A stretch of DNA of 64,000 bases, from NCBI RefSeq assembly GCF_021728295.1, contig NZ_JAKJXE010000001.1:372001-436000 (forward strand). The letters run 5' to 3'. Position 1 is the first letter of the stretch. The number at the start of each line of letters is the position of its first letter. Shown here piece by piece: positions 26,538-36,500 of this stretch. The position numbers and the translations under genes are program-made. A model generated the notes under the pieces. It did not search any database. It was not told the origin of the DNA and saw nothing but the letters and a program-made list of their open reading frames with translations. Origin of the DNA: Pseudomonas petrae (lineage in GTDB: Bacteria; Pseudomonadota; Gammaproteobacteria; Pseudomonadales; Pseudomonadaceae).

Positions 26538-26911
26538 GCCTGGCCAATGCTGCAGTGAGGGAGATGCCGAAGACTCAGGTGTGGCGCGCGGTCTGTGCGC
26601 GTGAGGATCTGGTGCTGAATTCCGGCGTGGTTGCGCTGGTGGGCACTGCGCAGGTGGCGCTGTTTTATGTGGCATCCATTGGTGGCGCGCCGCAGTTGTT
26701 TGCGGTGGACAATCGCGATCCGGTCACGGGGGTGAATGTGATTGGGCGGGGGTTGATTGGCAGTTTGGGCGGGGACCTTGTGATCGCTTCGCCTTTGTAT
26801 AAGCAGCATTACCGACTGGTGGATGGCATGTGTCTGGAGGACGCGGCACTGCGGCTGCGGACCTGGCCGGTTCGGCTGGTGGGGGATGTGGTGGAGATTG
26901 ATGTGGGGTAA
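26534..26911 (+). CDS. nirD: Nitrite reductase small subunit NirD
   Basis: 125 residues with a Rieske-like fold ('WRAVCAREDLVLNSGVVALV', 'YKQHYRLVDGMCLED') but without the Cys/His cluster ligands, which is normal for NirD. The start overlaps the nirB stop by 4 bp (ATGA), so the two are translationally coupled and act as one enzyme. Confidence 0.94.
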   Translation: MSLANAAVREMPKTQVWRAVCAREDLVLNSGVVALVGTAQVALFYVASIGGAPQLFAVDNRDPVTGVNVIGRGLIGSLGGDLVIASPLYKQHYRLVDGMCLEDAALRLRTWPVRLVGDVVEIDVG

Positions 26912-27484
26912 GTCGTTCAGGCTTTCAGATTCAAGGGCGTCGGCCTAACGGCCTCTGGTTTCGCCTTCGGCGAGTTACTTGGGAAAAGCACCCCAAGTAA
27001 CCAAGGGTGCTTGCTCTCGGTTGGGCCCTTCCTTCGTCAGGGTTCCTTCACTCCGGCCTCGCTCCGTGGGCCCGCGCCGAACGAACATCCATGTCCTGAC
27101 GGCGCTCTCGCGGCATCCATGCCGCTCGGCCCACTGCGCGAGACCTGCCTTCAGCCTGCACCCAAGTCGCGATTGGCGGTGTCTGGACTTTTTGCGTACG
27201 AAGAGCAGGAGCAGATCAAAAGCAGATCAAAAGCTTCCCGGCTAAAGCCGGTCCCACAGTCGGGGTCACCGCCGATCCTGCTGGATGCACGCGCTGCTTT
27301 TAGTGGGACCGGCTTTAGCAGGGAAGAGGCCGGTGTGAGCACCATCAGCTTGCGGGTTATTGATCGTTTGTTGATCGTTCCCACTGAATGAACGCGATGC
27401 TTTTCGTAGGACCGGCTTTAGCCGGGAAGAGGCCGATGTGGGTACCGTCTGGTCAGATCAGCCGCAGCCACCAAATCCCAGGCA
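26912..27484. repeat. Non-coding dispersed repeats downstream of nirD
   Basis: No gene is supported. The first part carries GTTACTTGGG (26974-26983) opposite CCCAAGTAAC (26992-27001) in a roughly 200-bp block of the kind found dispersed in Pseudomonas genomes. The second part holds three REP units of the 'ggctttagccggg' family: 27234-27257 (inverted), 27303-27326 and 27406-27429. The region separates nirD from the convergent tRNA genes. Confidence 0.7.
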
Positions 27485-27512
27485 CAAAAAAAGCGACCCT
27501 AAGGTCGCTCTC
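27485..27512 (-). terminator. Terminator of the tRNA operon
   Basis: GCGACC (27493-27498) pairs with GGTCGC (27503-27508). On the minus strand a run of seven T follows. It lies about 40 bases past the tRNA-Asp CCA end. Confidence 0.85.
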
Positions 27513-27552
27513 TTTGTCGTTACGAGGAGTTCAAGGGCCTCGTAACTCAATA

Positions 27553-27629
27553 TGGCGCAGCGGACGGGACTCGAACCCGCGACCCCCGGCGTGACAGGCC
27601 GGTATTCTAACCGACTGAACTACCGCTGC
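27553..27629 (-). tRNA. tRNA-Asp (GTC)
   Basis: 77 nt with encoded CCA. The acceptor stem GCAGCGG/CCGCTGC, anticodon stem around GTC ('GCCTGTCACGC') and T-loop GTTCGAGTC are all intact. Second gene of a two-tRNA transcript. Confidence 0.97.
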
Positions 27630-27648
27630 GCGTAACACTTGAAACGAA

Positions 27649-27724
27649 TGGTGGGTGATGACGGGATCGAACCGCCGACATTCTGCTTGTAAGGCAGACG
27701 CTCTCCCAGCTGAGCTAATCACCC
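27649..27724 (-). tRNA. tRNA-Val (TAC)
   Basis: 76 nt with encoded CCA. Acceptor stem GGGTGAT/ATCACCC, anticodon TAC in 'GCCTTACAAGC', T-loop GTTCGATCC. It lies 19 bases upstream of tRNA-Asp and is presumably cotranscribed. Confidence 0.97.
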
Positions 27725-27744
27725 TTCGCTTCGGTGTCGCGCGC

Positions 27745-27773
27745 ATTCTACGGAGCGATCAAAAAGCTGGCAA
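27745..27773 (-). promoter_or_regulatory. Sigma-70 promoter of the tRNA operon
   Basis: -35 TTGCCA and -10 TAGAAT with 17-bp spacing, followed by a GC-rich discriminator (GCGCGCG) typical of growth-rate-controlled stable RNA promoters. It starts about 20 bases before tRNA-Val. Confidence 0.7.
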
Positions 27774-27882
27774 GCACTTTTTAAAATAATTTTATAATCC
27801 TTCCAAAGGCTTACATCAGGGTTGGCCGCAGGGGCGCAGCAGCGAATAATGCCCCCCTTTGTATAGAGGAGAGATGTACCCC

Positions 27883-28803
27883 ATGTGGTTCAAAAACCTG
27901 CTTGTCTATCGCCTGACCCAGGACCTGCCATTTGACGCCGAGGCGCTGGAAACCGCGTTGGCGACCAAGCCTGCACGTGCCTGTGCCAGCCAGGAGTTGA
28001 CCACTTACGGTTTCATCGCCCCGTTCGGCAAGGGCGAAGACGCGCCACTGGTGCACGTCAGCGGTGATTTCATGCTGATCTCGGCGCGCAAGGAAGAACG
28101 CATCCTGCCCGGCAGCGTGGTCAACGATGCATTGAAAGAGAAAGTCGAAGAGATCGAGACCGAGCAGATGCGCAAGGTCTACAAGAAGGAACGCGATCAG
28201 CTCAAGGATGAAATCATCCAGGCCTTCCTGCCTCGCGCCTTTATCCGTCGCTCGGCCACTTTCGCCGCCATCGCCCCCAAGCAAGGCGTGATTCTGGTCA
28301 ACGCTTCCAGCCCGAAGCGCGCCGAAGACCTGCTGTCGACCCTGCGTGAAGTGGTCGGCTCGTTGCCAGTGCGCCCGGTGACGGTGAAAACCGCGCCAAC
28401 CGCGGTCATGACCGAATGGGTCAAGACCAGCCAGACCGCCGAGCACTTCTTCGTGCTGGACGAGTGCGAACTGCGCGACACCCACGAAGACGGCGGCATT
28501 GTGAAGTGCAAACGTCAGGACCTGACCAGCGACGAAATCCAGCTGCACTTGAGCACCGGCAAAGTCGTCACTCAGCTGTCGCTGGCGTGGCAGGACAAGC
28601 TGTCGTTCGTGCTGGACGACAAGCTCGGTATCAAACGCCTGAAGTTCGAAGACCTGCTGCAGGATGAAGCCGAGCAGAACGGCGGCGACGATGCGCTGGG
28701 TCAGCAGGACGCCAGCTTCACCCTGATGATGCTGACGTTCGGCGAGTTTCTGCCGCAACTGATGGAAGCACTGGGCGGCGAAGAGATTCCCCAGGGGATC
28801 TGA
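27883..28803 (+). CDS. rdgC: Recombination-associated protein RdgC
   Basis: 306 residues. RdgC forms a ring on double-stranded DNA and restrains RecA. The N-terminus '[13 protein letters not shown]' is the family's standard start, so the ATG at 27883 is chosen. Upstream ATGs at 27859 and 27874 lie before or almost on GAGGAGAG. '[11 protein letters not shown]' and the acidic C-terminal region are as in the family. It is divergent from the tRNA operon. Confidence 0.95.
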   Translation: MWFKNLLVYRLTQDLPFDAEALETALATKPARACASQELTTYGFIAPFGKGEDAPLVHVSGDFMLISARKEERILPGSVVNDALKEKVEEIETEQMRKVYKKERDQLKDEIIQAFLPRAFIRRSATFAAIAPKQGVILVNASSPKRAEDLLSTLREVVGSLPVRPVTVKTAPTAVMTEWVKTSQTAEHFFVLDECELRDTHEDGGIVKCKRQDLTSDEIQLHLSTGKVVTQLSLAWQDKLSFVLDDKLGIKRLKFEDLLQDEAEQNGGDDALGQQDASFTLMMLTFGEFLPQLMEALGGEEIPQGI

Positions 28804-28817
28804 TTCACATCCCACCG

Positions 28818-28920
28818 TGTAGGAGCGCGCTTGGTCTGGGCCGCATCCGGACGAATGCATTGTGTCAGTCGCCATTAATGAGTCTGATAGATCCCATTCG
28901 CGGGCAAGCGCGCTCCTACA
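28818..28920. repeat. REP doublet between rdgC and the BASS transporter
   Basis: Inverted pair with the outer sequence TGTAGGAGCGCGCTTG and its complement, about 103 bp, and an interior unlike that of the doublets at 16177 or 37057. It may end rdgC transcription. Confidence 0.8.
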
Positions 28921-28961
28921 GGTTTCGTGTCCACTTCATACCAATAAGAAAGGAGCAGGCC

Positions 28962-29924
28962 ATGCGTGCCCTGGCTGCGTTGAGTCGTTTTGTCGGTAAT
29001 ACCTTCGCGTACTGGGTGCTGCTGTTCGCCGTGCTGGCGTTCCTGTTCCCGTCCTGGTTCATCGGCCTCAAGCCTTTCATCGTGCCGTTGCTGGGGCTGG
29101 TGATGTTCGGCATGGGCCTGACCCTCAAACTCGATGATTTTTCTGAAGTCGTGCGCCATCCCTGGCGTGTGGCTCTGGGCGTGGTCGCGCATTTCGTGAT
29201 CATGCCCGGCGTGGCCTGGCTGCTCTGCCAGCTGTTTCACCTGCCGCCGGAAATCGCCGTGGGCGTGATTCTGGTCGGCTGCTGCCCGAGCGGCACGTCG
29301 TCCAACGTCATGACCTGGCTGGCGAAAGGCGATCTGGCGCTGTCGGTAGCCATCGCCGCCGTCACCACCCTCCTCGCCCCGCTGCTGACCCCGGCGCTGA
29401 TCTGGCTGCTGGCGTCGGCGTGGCTGCCGGTGTCCTTCATGGAAATGTTCTGGTCGATCCTGCAACTGGTGATGCTGCCGATCGTGCTCGGCGTCATTGC
29501 TCAACGCCTGCTGGGCGCCAAGGTGAGTTTTGCCGTCGACGTGCTGCCGCTGGTGTCGGTGGTGAGCATCGTGATGATTGTTTGCGCGGTGGTGGCAGCG
29601 AGTCAGGCGAAGATCGCCGAATCGGGCTTGTTGATCATGGCCGTGGTGATCCTGCACAACAGCTTCGGTTTTCTGCTGGGTTACTTCACTGGCAAGCTGT
29701 TCAAACTGCCGCTGGCCCAGCGCAAGTCGCTGTCCCTGGAAGTCGGCATGCAGAACTCGGGCCTCGGCGCCGCCCTGGCCGCCGCGCACTTTTCGCCACT
29801 GGCGGCGGTGCCAAGCGCGCTGTTCAGCGTCTGGCACAACATTTCCGGTGCGCTGCTTTCGACGTACTTCAGGAAGATGGCGCCGGATGCGGTGGTGACC
29901 GAAAAAAAGCCGATTGCCGGTTAA
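28962..29924 (+). CDS. Bile acid:sodium symporter (BASS) family transporter
   Basis: 320 residues with about nine or ten hydrophobic segments. The ATG at 28962 has AAAGGAG upstream. BASS signatures are 'GCCPSGTSSNVMTWLAKGD' and 'LEVGMQNSGLG', which form the crossed-helix sodium and substrate site. Bacterial members of this type move small organic anions; the substrate is not predictable here. Monocistronic between a REP doublet and the convergent LplT-PlsC gene. Confidence 0.92.
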   Translation: MRALAALSRFVGNTFAYWVLLFAVLAFLFPSWFIGLKPFIVPLLGLVMFGMGLTLKLDDFSEVVRHPWRVALGVVAHFVIMPGVAWLLCQLFHLPPEIAVGVILVGCCPSGTSSNVMTWLAKGDLALSVAIAAVTTLLAPLLTPALIWLLASAWLPVSFMEMFWSILQLVMLPIVLGVIAQRLLGAKVSFAVDVLPLVSVVSIVMIVCAVVAASQAKIAESGLLIMAVVILHNSFGFLLGYFTGKLFKLPLAQRKSLSLEVGMQNSGLGAALAAAHFSPLAAVPSALFSVWHNISGALLSTYFRKMAPDAVVTEKKPIAG

Positions 29925-30051
29925 CCGGACCAGTCCCCGATTCTGCGTCGAACACCGGTGCCGGTTGTACACCGGCCCGACGGCCAACACAGAACCCGGC
30001 GGCTCCTACAGTTCATGGCCAGCCAGCACATTTTGCGCAAGTTAAAGCGTC

Positions 30052-30074
30052 AGCCTTCGCATCACGCGAAGGCT
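30052..30074 (-). terminator. Hairpin after the LplT-PlsC gene
   Basis: AGCCTTCGC and GCGAAGGCT form a perfect 9-bp stem with a 5-nt loop just downstream of the minus-strand gene and between convergent genes. The T-tract is weak. Confidence 0.45.
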
Positions 30075-30084
30075 ACGGCGCCTG

Positions 30085-31956
30085 CTAACGCACCGCCCCC
30101 CGCAATTGCGCCACCTGCTGGCGCACGAGCGCCGGTTGCGATTCCTCTCCGGTCAACGCCGGCCCGGCCACCAGGGTCACTCGCGACCACAGCCTGCGGA
30201 ACACGCCCTTGTTCGGGTCGCGGCTGAAGAAGCTGCCCCACAAACCCTGCAGCGCCAGCGGAATCACCGGCACGTCGGTCTCCTGCAAGACCCGGGTCAT
30301 GCCGCTTTTGAAGGTGTCGATCTCGCCGTCGGTGGTCAGCTTTCCTTCCGGAAAGATGCACACCAGCTCGCCTTCCTTGAGGTAATGGGCGATGCGCTCG
30401 AACGCCTTGTCGAACACCGCCTTGTCCTCCTTGATTCCGGCAATCGGGATCGCGCCCGCCGTGCGGAAGATAAAATTCAGCACCGGCAGGTTGAAGATCT
30501 TGTAGTACATGACGAAGCGGATCGGTCGGCGCACAGACCCGGCAATCAACAGCGCATCGACGAACGAGACATGGTTGCAGACCAGCAACGCCGCGCCCTC
30601 ATCAGGGATCAGGTCGAGGTCGCGATGCTCCACGCGGTACATGGAATGGCTGAGCAGCCAGATCATGAAGCGCATGGTGAACTCGGGCACGATTTTGAAG
30701 ATGTAGGTGTTGACCGCGATGTTCATCAGCGACACGACCAGGAACAGCTGCGGGATCGACAGCTTCACCACGCTCAACAGCACGATCGAAACGATCGCCG
30801 AGACCACCATGAACAGCGCGTTAAGGATGTTGTTGGACGCAATGACCCGCGAGCGTTCCTTCTCCGGCGTCCGCGACTGGATCAGCGCGTACAGCGGCAC
30901 GATGTAAAACCCGCCGAAGACGCCGATGCCGAGGATGTCCAGCAACACCCACCACGCCTGCCCGTAACCCAGAATCGCCAGCCAGTTGTTGGCCTGTACG
31001 TTCTGCGGGAAATCGCCGGAATGCCACCATAGCAGCAGGCCGAACACGGTCAGGCCCATGGAGCCGAACGGCACCAGGCCGATTTCCACTTTGCGCCCGG
31101 ACAGTCGTTCGCAGAGCATGGAACCGGCGGCGATGCCGATGGAGAACACGGTCAGAATCAGGGTGACGACCGTTTCATCGCCGTACAGAAAGTCCTTGGC
31201 ATAGGCCGGGATCTGGGTCAGATAAATCGCTCCGACGAACCAGAACCACGAGTTGCCCACGATAGAACGCGACACCGCTTTGGTCTGCCCCAGGCCGAGT
31301 TTAAGGGTGGCCCAGGATTCGCTGAAGATGTTCCAGTTCAAGCGCATTTCCGGCGAAGCGGCCGCTGCTGGCGGAATGCCCCGGCTGGCCAGATAACCCA
31401 GACAGGCTACCGAGACCATCGCTGCCGCCACGATGGGCGCGTAATGGGTCGCCGACATCATCACCCCCGCGCCGATGGTGCCGGCCAGGATCGCCAGAAA
31501 GGTGCCCATTTCCACCAGGCCGTTGCCGCCGACGAGTTCGTTCTCATGCAGGTGCTGGGGCAGGATCGAGTACTTCACCGGCCCGAACAGCGCCGAGTGG
31601 GTGCCCATGGCGAACAGTGCGGCCAGCATCAGCGACAGGTGATTGAAGAGAAAGCCCGCGGCCCCCACGACCATGATCACAATCTCCAGGACCTTGATCA
31701 TGCGGATCAGCTTGTCCTTGGGGTATTTCTCGCCGAACTGCCCGGCCAGCGCCGAGAACAGAAAGAACGGCAGGATGAACAGCAAGGCGCAGAGGTTGAC
31801 GTAGATGGACCGGTCGCCGTCGATGCTCAGCTTGTAAAGAATGGCGAGGATCAGCGACTGCTTGAAGATATTGTCGTTGAACGCCCCGAGGGACTGGGTC
31901 ACGAAAAACGGCAGAAAGCGCCGCTTACCCAACAAACTGAACTGCGACTGGCTCAT
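30085..31956 (-). CDS. LplT-like lysophospholipid transporter fused to a PlsC-type acyltransferase
   Basis: 623 residues from the ATG at 31956 (AGGGAAG upstream). Residues about 1-410 are a 12-helix MFS permease of the LplT type, starting 'RRFLPFFVTQSLGAFNDNIFKQ'. Residues about 430-623 are a glycerophospholipid acyltransferase with 'NHVSFVD' (the NHX4D motif) and 'FPEGKLTTDG'. E. coli keeps LplT separate and fuses the acyltransferase to acyl-ACP synthetase in Aas; here that AMP-binding part is absent. Predicted role: flipping lysophospholipid inward and reacylating it. The acyl donor is not evident. Confidence 0.92.
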   Translation of the reverse strand: MSQSQFSLLGKRRFLPFFVTQSLGAFNDNIFKQSLILAILYKLSIDGDRSIYVNLCALLFILPFFLFSALAGQFGEKYPKDKLIRMIKVLEIVIMVVGAAGFLFNHLSLMLAALFAMGTHSALFGPVKYSILPQHLHENELVGGNGLVEMGTFLAILAGTIGAGVMMSATHYAPIVAAAMVSVACLGYLASRGIPPAAAASPEMRLNWNIFSESWATLKLGLGQTKAVSRSIVGNSWFWFVGAIYLTQIPAYAKDFLYGDETVVTLILTVFSIGIAAGSMLCERLSGRKVEIGLVPFGSMGLTVFGLLLWWHSGDFPQNVQANNWLAILGYGQAWWVLLDILGIGVFGGFYIVPLYALIQSRTPEKERSRVIASNNILNALFMVVSAIVSIVLLSVVKLSIPQLFLVVSLMNIAVNTYIFKIVPEFTMRFMIWLLSHSMYRVEHRDLDLIPDEGAALLVCNHVSFVDALLIAGSVRRPIRFVMYYKIFNLPVLNFIFRTAGAIPIAGIKEDKAVFDKAFERIAHYLKEGELVCIFPEGKLTTDGEIDTFKSGMTRVLQETDVPVIPLALQGLWGSFFSRDPNKGVFRRLWSRVTLVAGPALTGEESQPALVRQQVAQLRGAVR

Positions 31957-32102
31957 CTTCCCTGGTCCTGAGTGGCGCCGATGTCGGCTTTCGGATGGGA
32001 ACGCCGAACGGCGGTTCCGGGCCACATTGAAGACGACACCGACGGCAAAGTCGAGCACGCGCTCCAACGCATACCCCGTTTGAGCGTGCGCGCTATCCAG
32101 CG

Positions 32103-33239
32103 TTAGCCAGCGATGCACGGCGAAACGAACAGCTCGCCTTTATAGGCCCCGGTCACGGTGCGCTTCATGATCATCAGCCACAGGGCCGTCAACGCAGCGA
32201 CCAGCACGCTGCCCAGGACCGAAAAGAACCCGAGATGAAGCACAGCGCCCAGCTTCAGGGTGGTCAGCGCGAACACGCCCAGCGGAAAGGTAAAACCCCA
32301 CCAGCCCAGATTGAACGGGATGCCGTTGCGCAGATAACGCGCGGTAATCAGTACCGCCATCAGGCACCACCACAGGCCGACGCCCCATAAAATCACACCG
32401 CCGATCAGGCCCAGGCCCGAAGCAATGTCGCCGACGCCGGGCAGACCGTTTCCGCTGAAGATCAGCGGCGAATCGGCGCCCAGCACGATCAGGCCGAACG
32501 CGCCGGTACTGATCGGCCCAAGGGCCAGCCAGCTCGACGCGGCCATGCTTTCGTGGGGCAATTTGTGCAACGCCATGCGCAGCAAAAGGATCGTCAGCAC
32601 GCTGAACGCCACCGGCACCGACATCGCCCACAGCACATAACTGGTGATGAGCACGCTGAACTGACTGTGAGAATCGGACAGGTGCGGCGCCAACAGCCCG
32701 CCGCTGACCGCAGCCACTTCACAGGCCACCAGCGGCAGAAGCCGGACGGCTGTCATCTGATCGATGCGGTGCTCCTGGCGGGTGAACATCAAAAACGGGA
32801 TGGCCACGCCGCAGACCAGCGACATCGCCACGTCCAGCCACCACAACAGTTCGGCAACCGGCAGCACGGCATTGCCCCAACGCGGCAGGCCGAAGGTAAG
32901 CAACCCATTGATGAGCGTCGCCAGGCCCATGGGAATCGTGCCGAAAAACATCGACACCGTGGAATGCCCGAACACCCGCCGCGCCTCGTCGAAAAACATC
33001 ACCCAGCTGGCGATATAGAGCGCACTGAAGGTCAGGAACAACACAATGTTGAGCATCCACAAGGCTTCGGCCAACTGGAACAGGCCGGGGATGGTGACTG
33101 GAAGTTGGGTCAGTACCGCTGAAAAAATGCCGGTGCCCATGGTCGCGGCGAACCAGTTGGGGGTGAATTGGCGGATGACTTCCCGGGGATGGCTCAGTTG
33201 GCTGAAGGGTCTTCGCGGGATGAAAAGGGCGTGGGTCAT
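32103..33239 (-). CDS. TDT/SLAC1-family transporter
   Basis: 378 residues with about ten membrane segments; GGAG lies six bases before the ATG. 'FTPNWFAATMGTGIFSAVL' is the usual first helix of the tellurite-resistance/dicarboxylate transporter family (TehA, Mae1, SSU1, SLAC1). Members export anions such as sulfite or dicarboxylates. Substrate unknown. Same strand as the LplT-PlsC gene, 146 bp apart. Confidence 0.9.
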   Translation of the reverse strand: MTHALFIPRRPFSQLSHPREVIRQFTPNWFAATMGTGIFSAVLTQLPVTIPGLFQLAEALWMLNIVLFLTFSALYIASWVMFFDEARRVFGHSTVSMFFGTIPMGLATLINGLLTFGLPRWGNAVLPVAELLWWLDVAMSLVCGVAIPFLMFTRQEHRIDQMTAVRLLPLVACEVAAVSGGLLAPHLSDSHSQFSVLITSYVLWAMSVPVAFSVLTILLLRMALHKLPHESMAASSWLALGPISTGAFGLIVLGADSPLIFSGNGLPGVGDIASGLGLIGGVILWGVGLWWCLMAVLITARYLRNGIPFNLGWWGFTFPLGVFALTTLKLGAVLHLGFFSVLGSVLVAALTALWLMIMKRTVTGAYKGELFVSPCIAG

Positions 33240-33504
33240 GGCGGGCTCCTGTCCTCGTGTGAGGTGCTTCCCATACTAGAGCGGGAACTGATATCGACTA
33301 AGCGGGTAATTTCGCTATACCTCATAGATTTCCCCGATATGAACCGACTTGCAGGAGCCGGCTTGCTGGCGGATATCTGCGCTCCTGCGACACCGCGCCG
33401 CTCAGACCTTGGTCGTAACAGACGAACCCCACTCGGCGTGCGAGACTGTCCGGCCGGCGAGGGATCGCCATTGAAACCGCTAGCCGCTTGCCTCCGGAGT
33501 TCCC

Positions 33505-36500
33505 ATGTCGCTGTCCAGCGGGCTGATCGCTGCCGTCGCCCTCGCCTATATGGCCATCATGTTCGCCATCGCCTTCTACGGTGACCGTCGGAGCACCCCG
33601 CTGCCGCCTCGCCTGCGCGCGTGGGTCTACAGCCTGTCGCTGGCGGTTTACTGCACCAGCTGGACGTTTTTCGGCTCGGTCGGCCAGGCCGCCGAACAAC
33701 TGTGGTCGTTCCTGCCGATCTACTTGGGGCCTATTCTGCTGATGCTGCTGGCGCCGTGGGTGCTGCAGAAAATGGTGCTGATCAGCAAGCAGGAAAACAT
33801 CACTTCAATCGCCGACTTCATCGCCGCCCGCTACGGCAAGTCGCAGACCCTCGCCGTCGTCGTCGCGCTGATCTGCCTGATCGGCGTGCTGCCCTACATC
33901 GCGCTGCAACTCAAAGGCATCGTGCTGGGGGTGAACATTCTGATCGGTGCCGGCGCCGACGCCACCGGGACGCGCGCCCAGGACACCGCGCTGATCGTGT
34001 CGCTGGTGCTGGCGCTGTTCACCATCGTCTTCGGCACCCGTAACCTCGACGCCACCGAGCACCACCGGGGCATGGTGCTGGCAATCGCCTTCGAGTCGCT
34101 GGTCAAGCTGTTCGCCTTCATGGCCGTCGGCGCGTTCGTGACCTTCGGCCTGTACGACGGCGTGGATGACCTGTTCAACCAGGCCATGCTCGCGCCGCGC
34201 CTGGAGGAATACTGGAAAGAGACAGTCAACTGGCCGTCGATGGTGGTGCAGACCGGCGTCGCCATGATGGCAATCATCTGCCTGCCCCGGCAGTTTCACG
34301 TCACGGTGGTGGAAAACATCGAGCCCCAGGATTTGCGCCTGGCGAAATGGGTGTTCCCGGCGTACCTGTTGCTCGCAGCCGTGTTCGTGGTGCCGATTGC
34401 GTTGGCCGGGCAGATGCTGCTGCCCGCCTCTGTGCTGCCGGACTCGTTCGTGATCAGCGTGCCATTGGCCCACGCGCACCCGGCGCTGGCGATGTTGGCG
34501 TTCATCGGCGGTGCTTCGGCCGCCACGGGGATGGTGATCGTTGCCAGCGTCGCGCTGTCGACCATGGTCTCCAACGACATGTTGCTGCCGTGGCTGCTGC
34601 GGCGCAAAACTGCCGAGCGGCCGTTTGAAGTCTTCCGCCACTGGATGCTCTCGGTGCGCCGGGTCAGCATCGTGGTCATCCTGTTGCTCGCCTACGTCAG
34701 CTATCGGCTGCTGGGGTCGACTGCGAACCTGGCAACCATCGGCCAGATCGCCTTCGCCGCCATCGCTCAGTTGATGCCGGCGATGATCGGCGCGCTGTAC
34801 TGGAAACCGGCCAATCGGCGCGGTGTGTTCGCCGGGCTCGCTGCCGGGGTGTTCATCTGGTTTTACATGCTGGTGCTGCCGATCATCGCGCACAGCATGG
34901 GGTGGTCGCTGAGCAGTTTTCCGCTGCTGGCGTGGCTGCACAGCAACCCGTTCAATCTGCCGATCAGCCCGCTGACCCAGGGCGTGGTCCTGTCGATGCT
35001 CGGCAACCTGGCGTTGTTTGTGTGGGTCTCGCTGTTGTCGCGAACGCGCGTGTCCGAACACTGGCAGGCGGGTCGTTTCATCGGTCAGGAGTTGCAGGCG
35101 CGGCCCAACAATCGCTCGCTGCTGGCGGTGCAGATCGAGGATTTGCTCAAGCTCTCGGCGCGCTTCGTCGGCGAAGAGCGAGCGCAACAGAGCTTCATCC
35201 GCTTCGCCTACCGCCAGGGCAAAGGTTTCAACCCCAACCAGAACGCCAACGGCGATTGGATCGCCCACACCGAACGCTTGCTGGCGGGGGTGCTGGGCAC
35301 GTCGTCGACGCGGGCGGTGGTCAAGGCGGCGATCGAAGGCCGCGACATGCAGCTCGAAGATGTGGTGCGCATCGCCGACGAAGCCTCCGAGGTGCTGCAG
35401 TTCAATCGCGCGCTGCTGCAGGGCGCCATCGAAAACATCACCCAGGGCATCAGCGTGGTGGATCAATCCCTGCGGCTGGTGGCCTGGAATGCGCGCTATC
35501 TGGAGCTGTTCAGTTACCCGGAAGGCCTGATCAGCGTGGGACGGCCCATCGCCGACATCATCCGCTACAACGCCGAGCGCGGTTTACTCGGGCCCGGCGA
35601 GGCCGAGGTGCACGTCGCCCGGCGGCTGCACTGGATGCGCCAGGGCCGCGCGCATACGTCCGAGCGATTGTTTCCCAATGGCCAGGTGATCGAACTGATC
35701 GGCAACCCGATGCCGGGCGGCGGCTTCGTCATGAGCTTCACTGACATCACCGCGTTCCGCGAGGCCGAGCATGCGCTCAAAGGCGCCAACGAAAGCCTTG
35801 AGCAGCGCGTGGCTGAACGGACGCGGGAGCTGTCGCAGTTGAACACGGCGCTGAGTGAAGCCAAGGCCCATGCGGAAGCCGCCAATCAGTCGAAAACGCG
35901 TTTTCTCGCCGCTGTCAGCCATGACCTGATGCAGCCCATGAACGCCGCGCGTTTGTTCTCCGCCGCCTTGCAGCACAATGACGACAACGTGCCGGCGGAA
36001 GCGAAACAGCTGATCCAGCATCTGGACAGCTCGCTGCGTTCGGCCGAAGACCTGATCAGCGACCTGCTGGATATTTCGCGTCTGGAGAACGGCAAGTTCA
36101 CGCCGACCATCACGCCGTTCGCGCTGAACAACCTGTTTGAAACCCTGGGTGCCGAATTCAAGGCCCTCGCTCAGGAACAGGGTCTGGATTTCCGCGTGCG
36201 CGGGAACAATTTGCGCGTGGCCAGCGATGCCAAGCTGCTGCGGCGGGTACTTCAGAATTTCCTGACCAATGCGTTTCGTTACGCCAAGGGGCCGATTCTG
36301 CTGGGCGTGCGGCGCAGGAATGGGCAACTGAGCCTGGAGGTCTGGGACCGTGGGCCGGGCATTCCGGAGGACAAGCGGCAGGTGATTTTCGAGGAGTTCA
36401 AGCGGCTGGACAGCCATCAGACCCGCGCCGAGAAGGGCTTGGGATTGGGGCTGGCGATCGCCGATGGTCTTTGTCGCGTGCTCGGTCATTCGCTGGAAGT

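Noticed and set aside
27793..27798. TATAAT as an rdgC promoter -10 element
   Set aside because: The hexamer is perfect, but I find no acceptable -35 at 16-18 bp, so it is not listed as a promoter.
32103..33239. Tellurite resistance protein TehA
   Set aside because: The family is correct, but nothing shows tellurite as substrate and no tehB follows, so only the family is named.
33805..35466. Long minus-strand open frame (553 codons) opposite the hybrid kinase
   Set aside because: It is rich in His, Gln, Arg and Asp with no family motif, as expected for the antisense frame of a high-GC gene. The plus-strand kinase has clear domains throughout.
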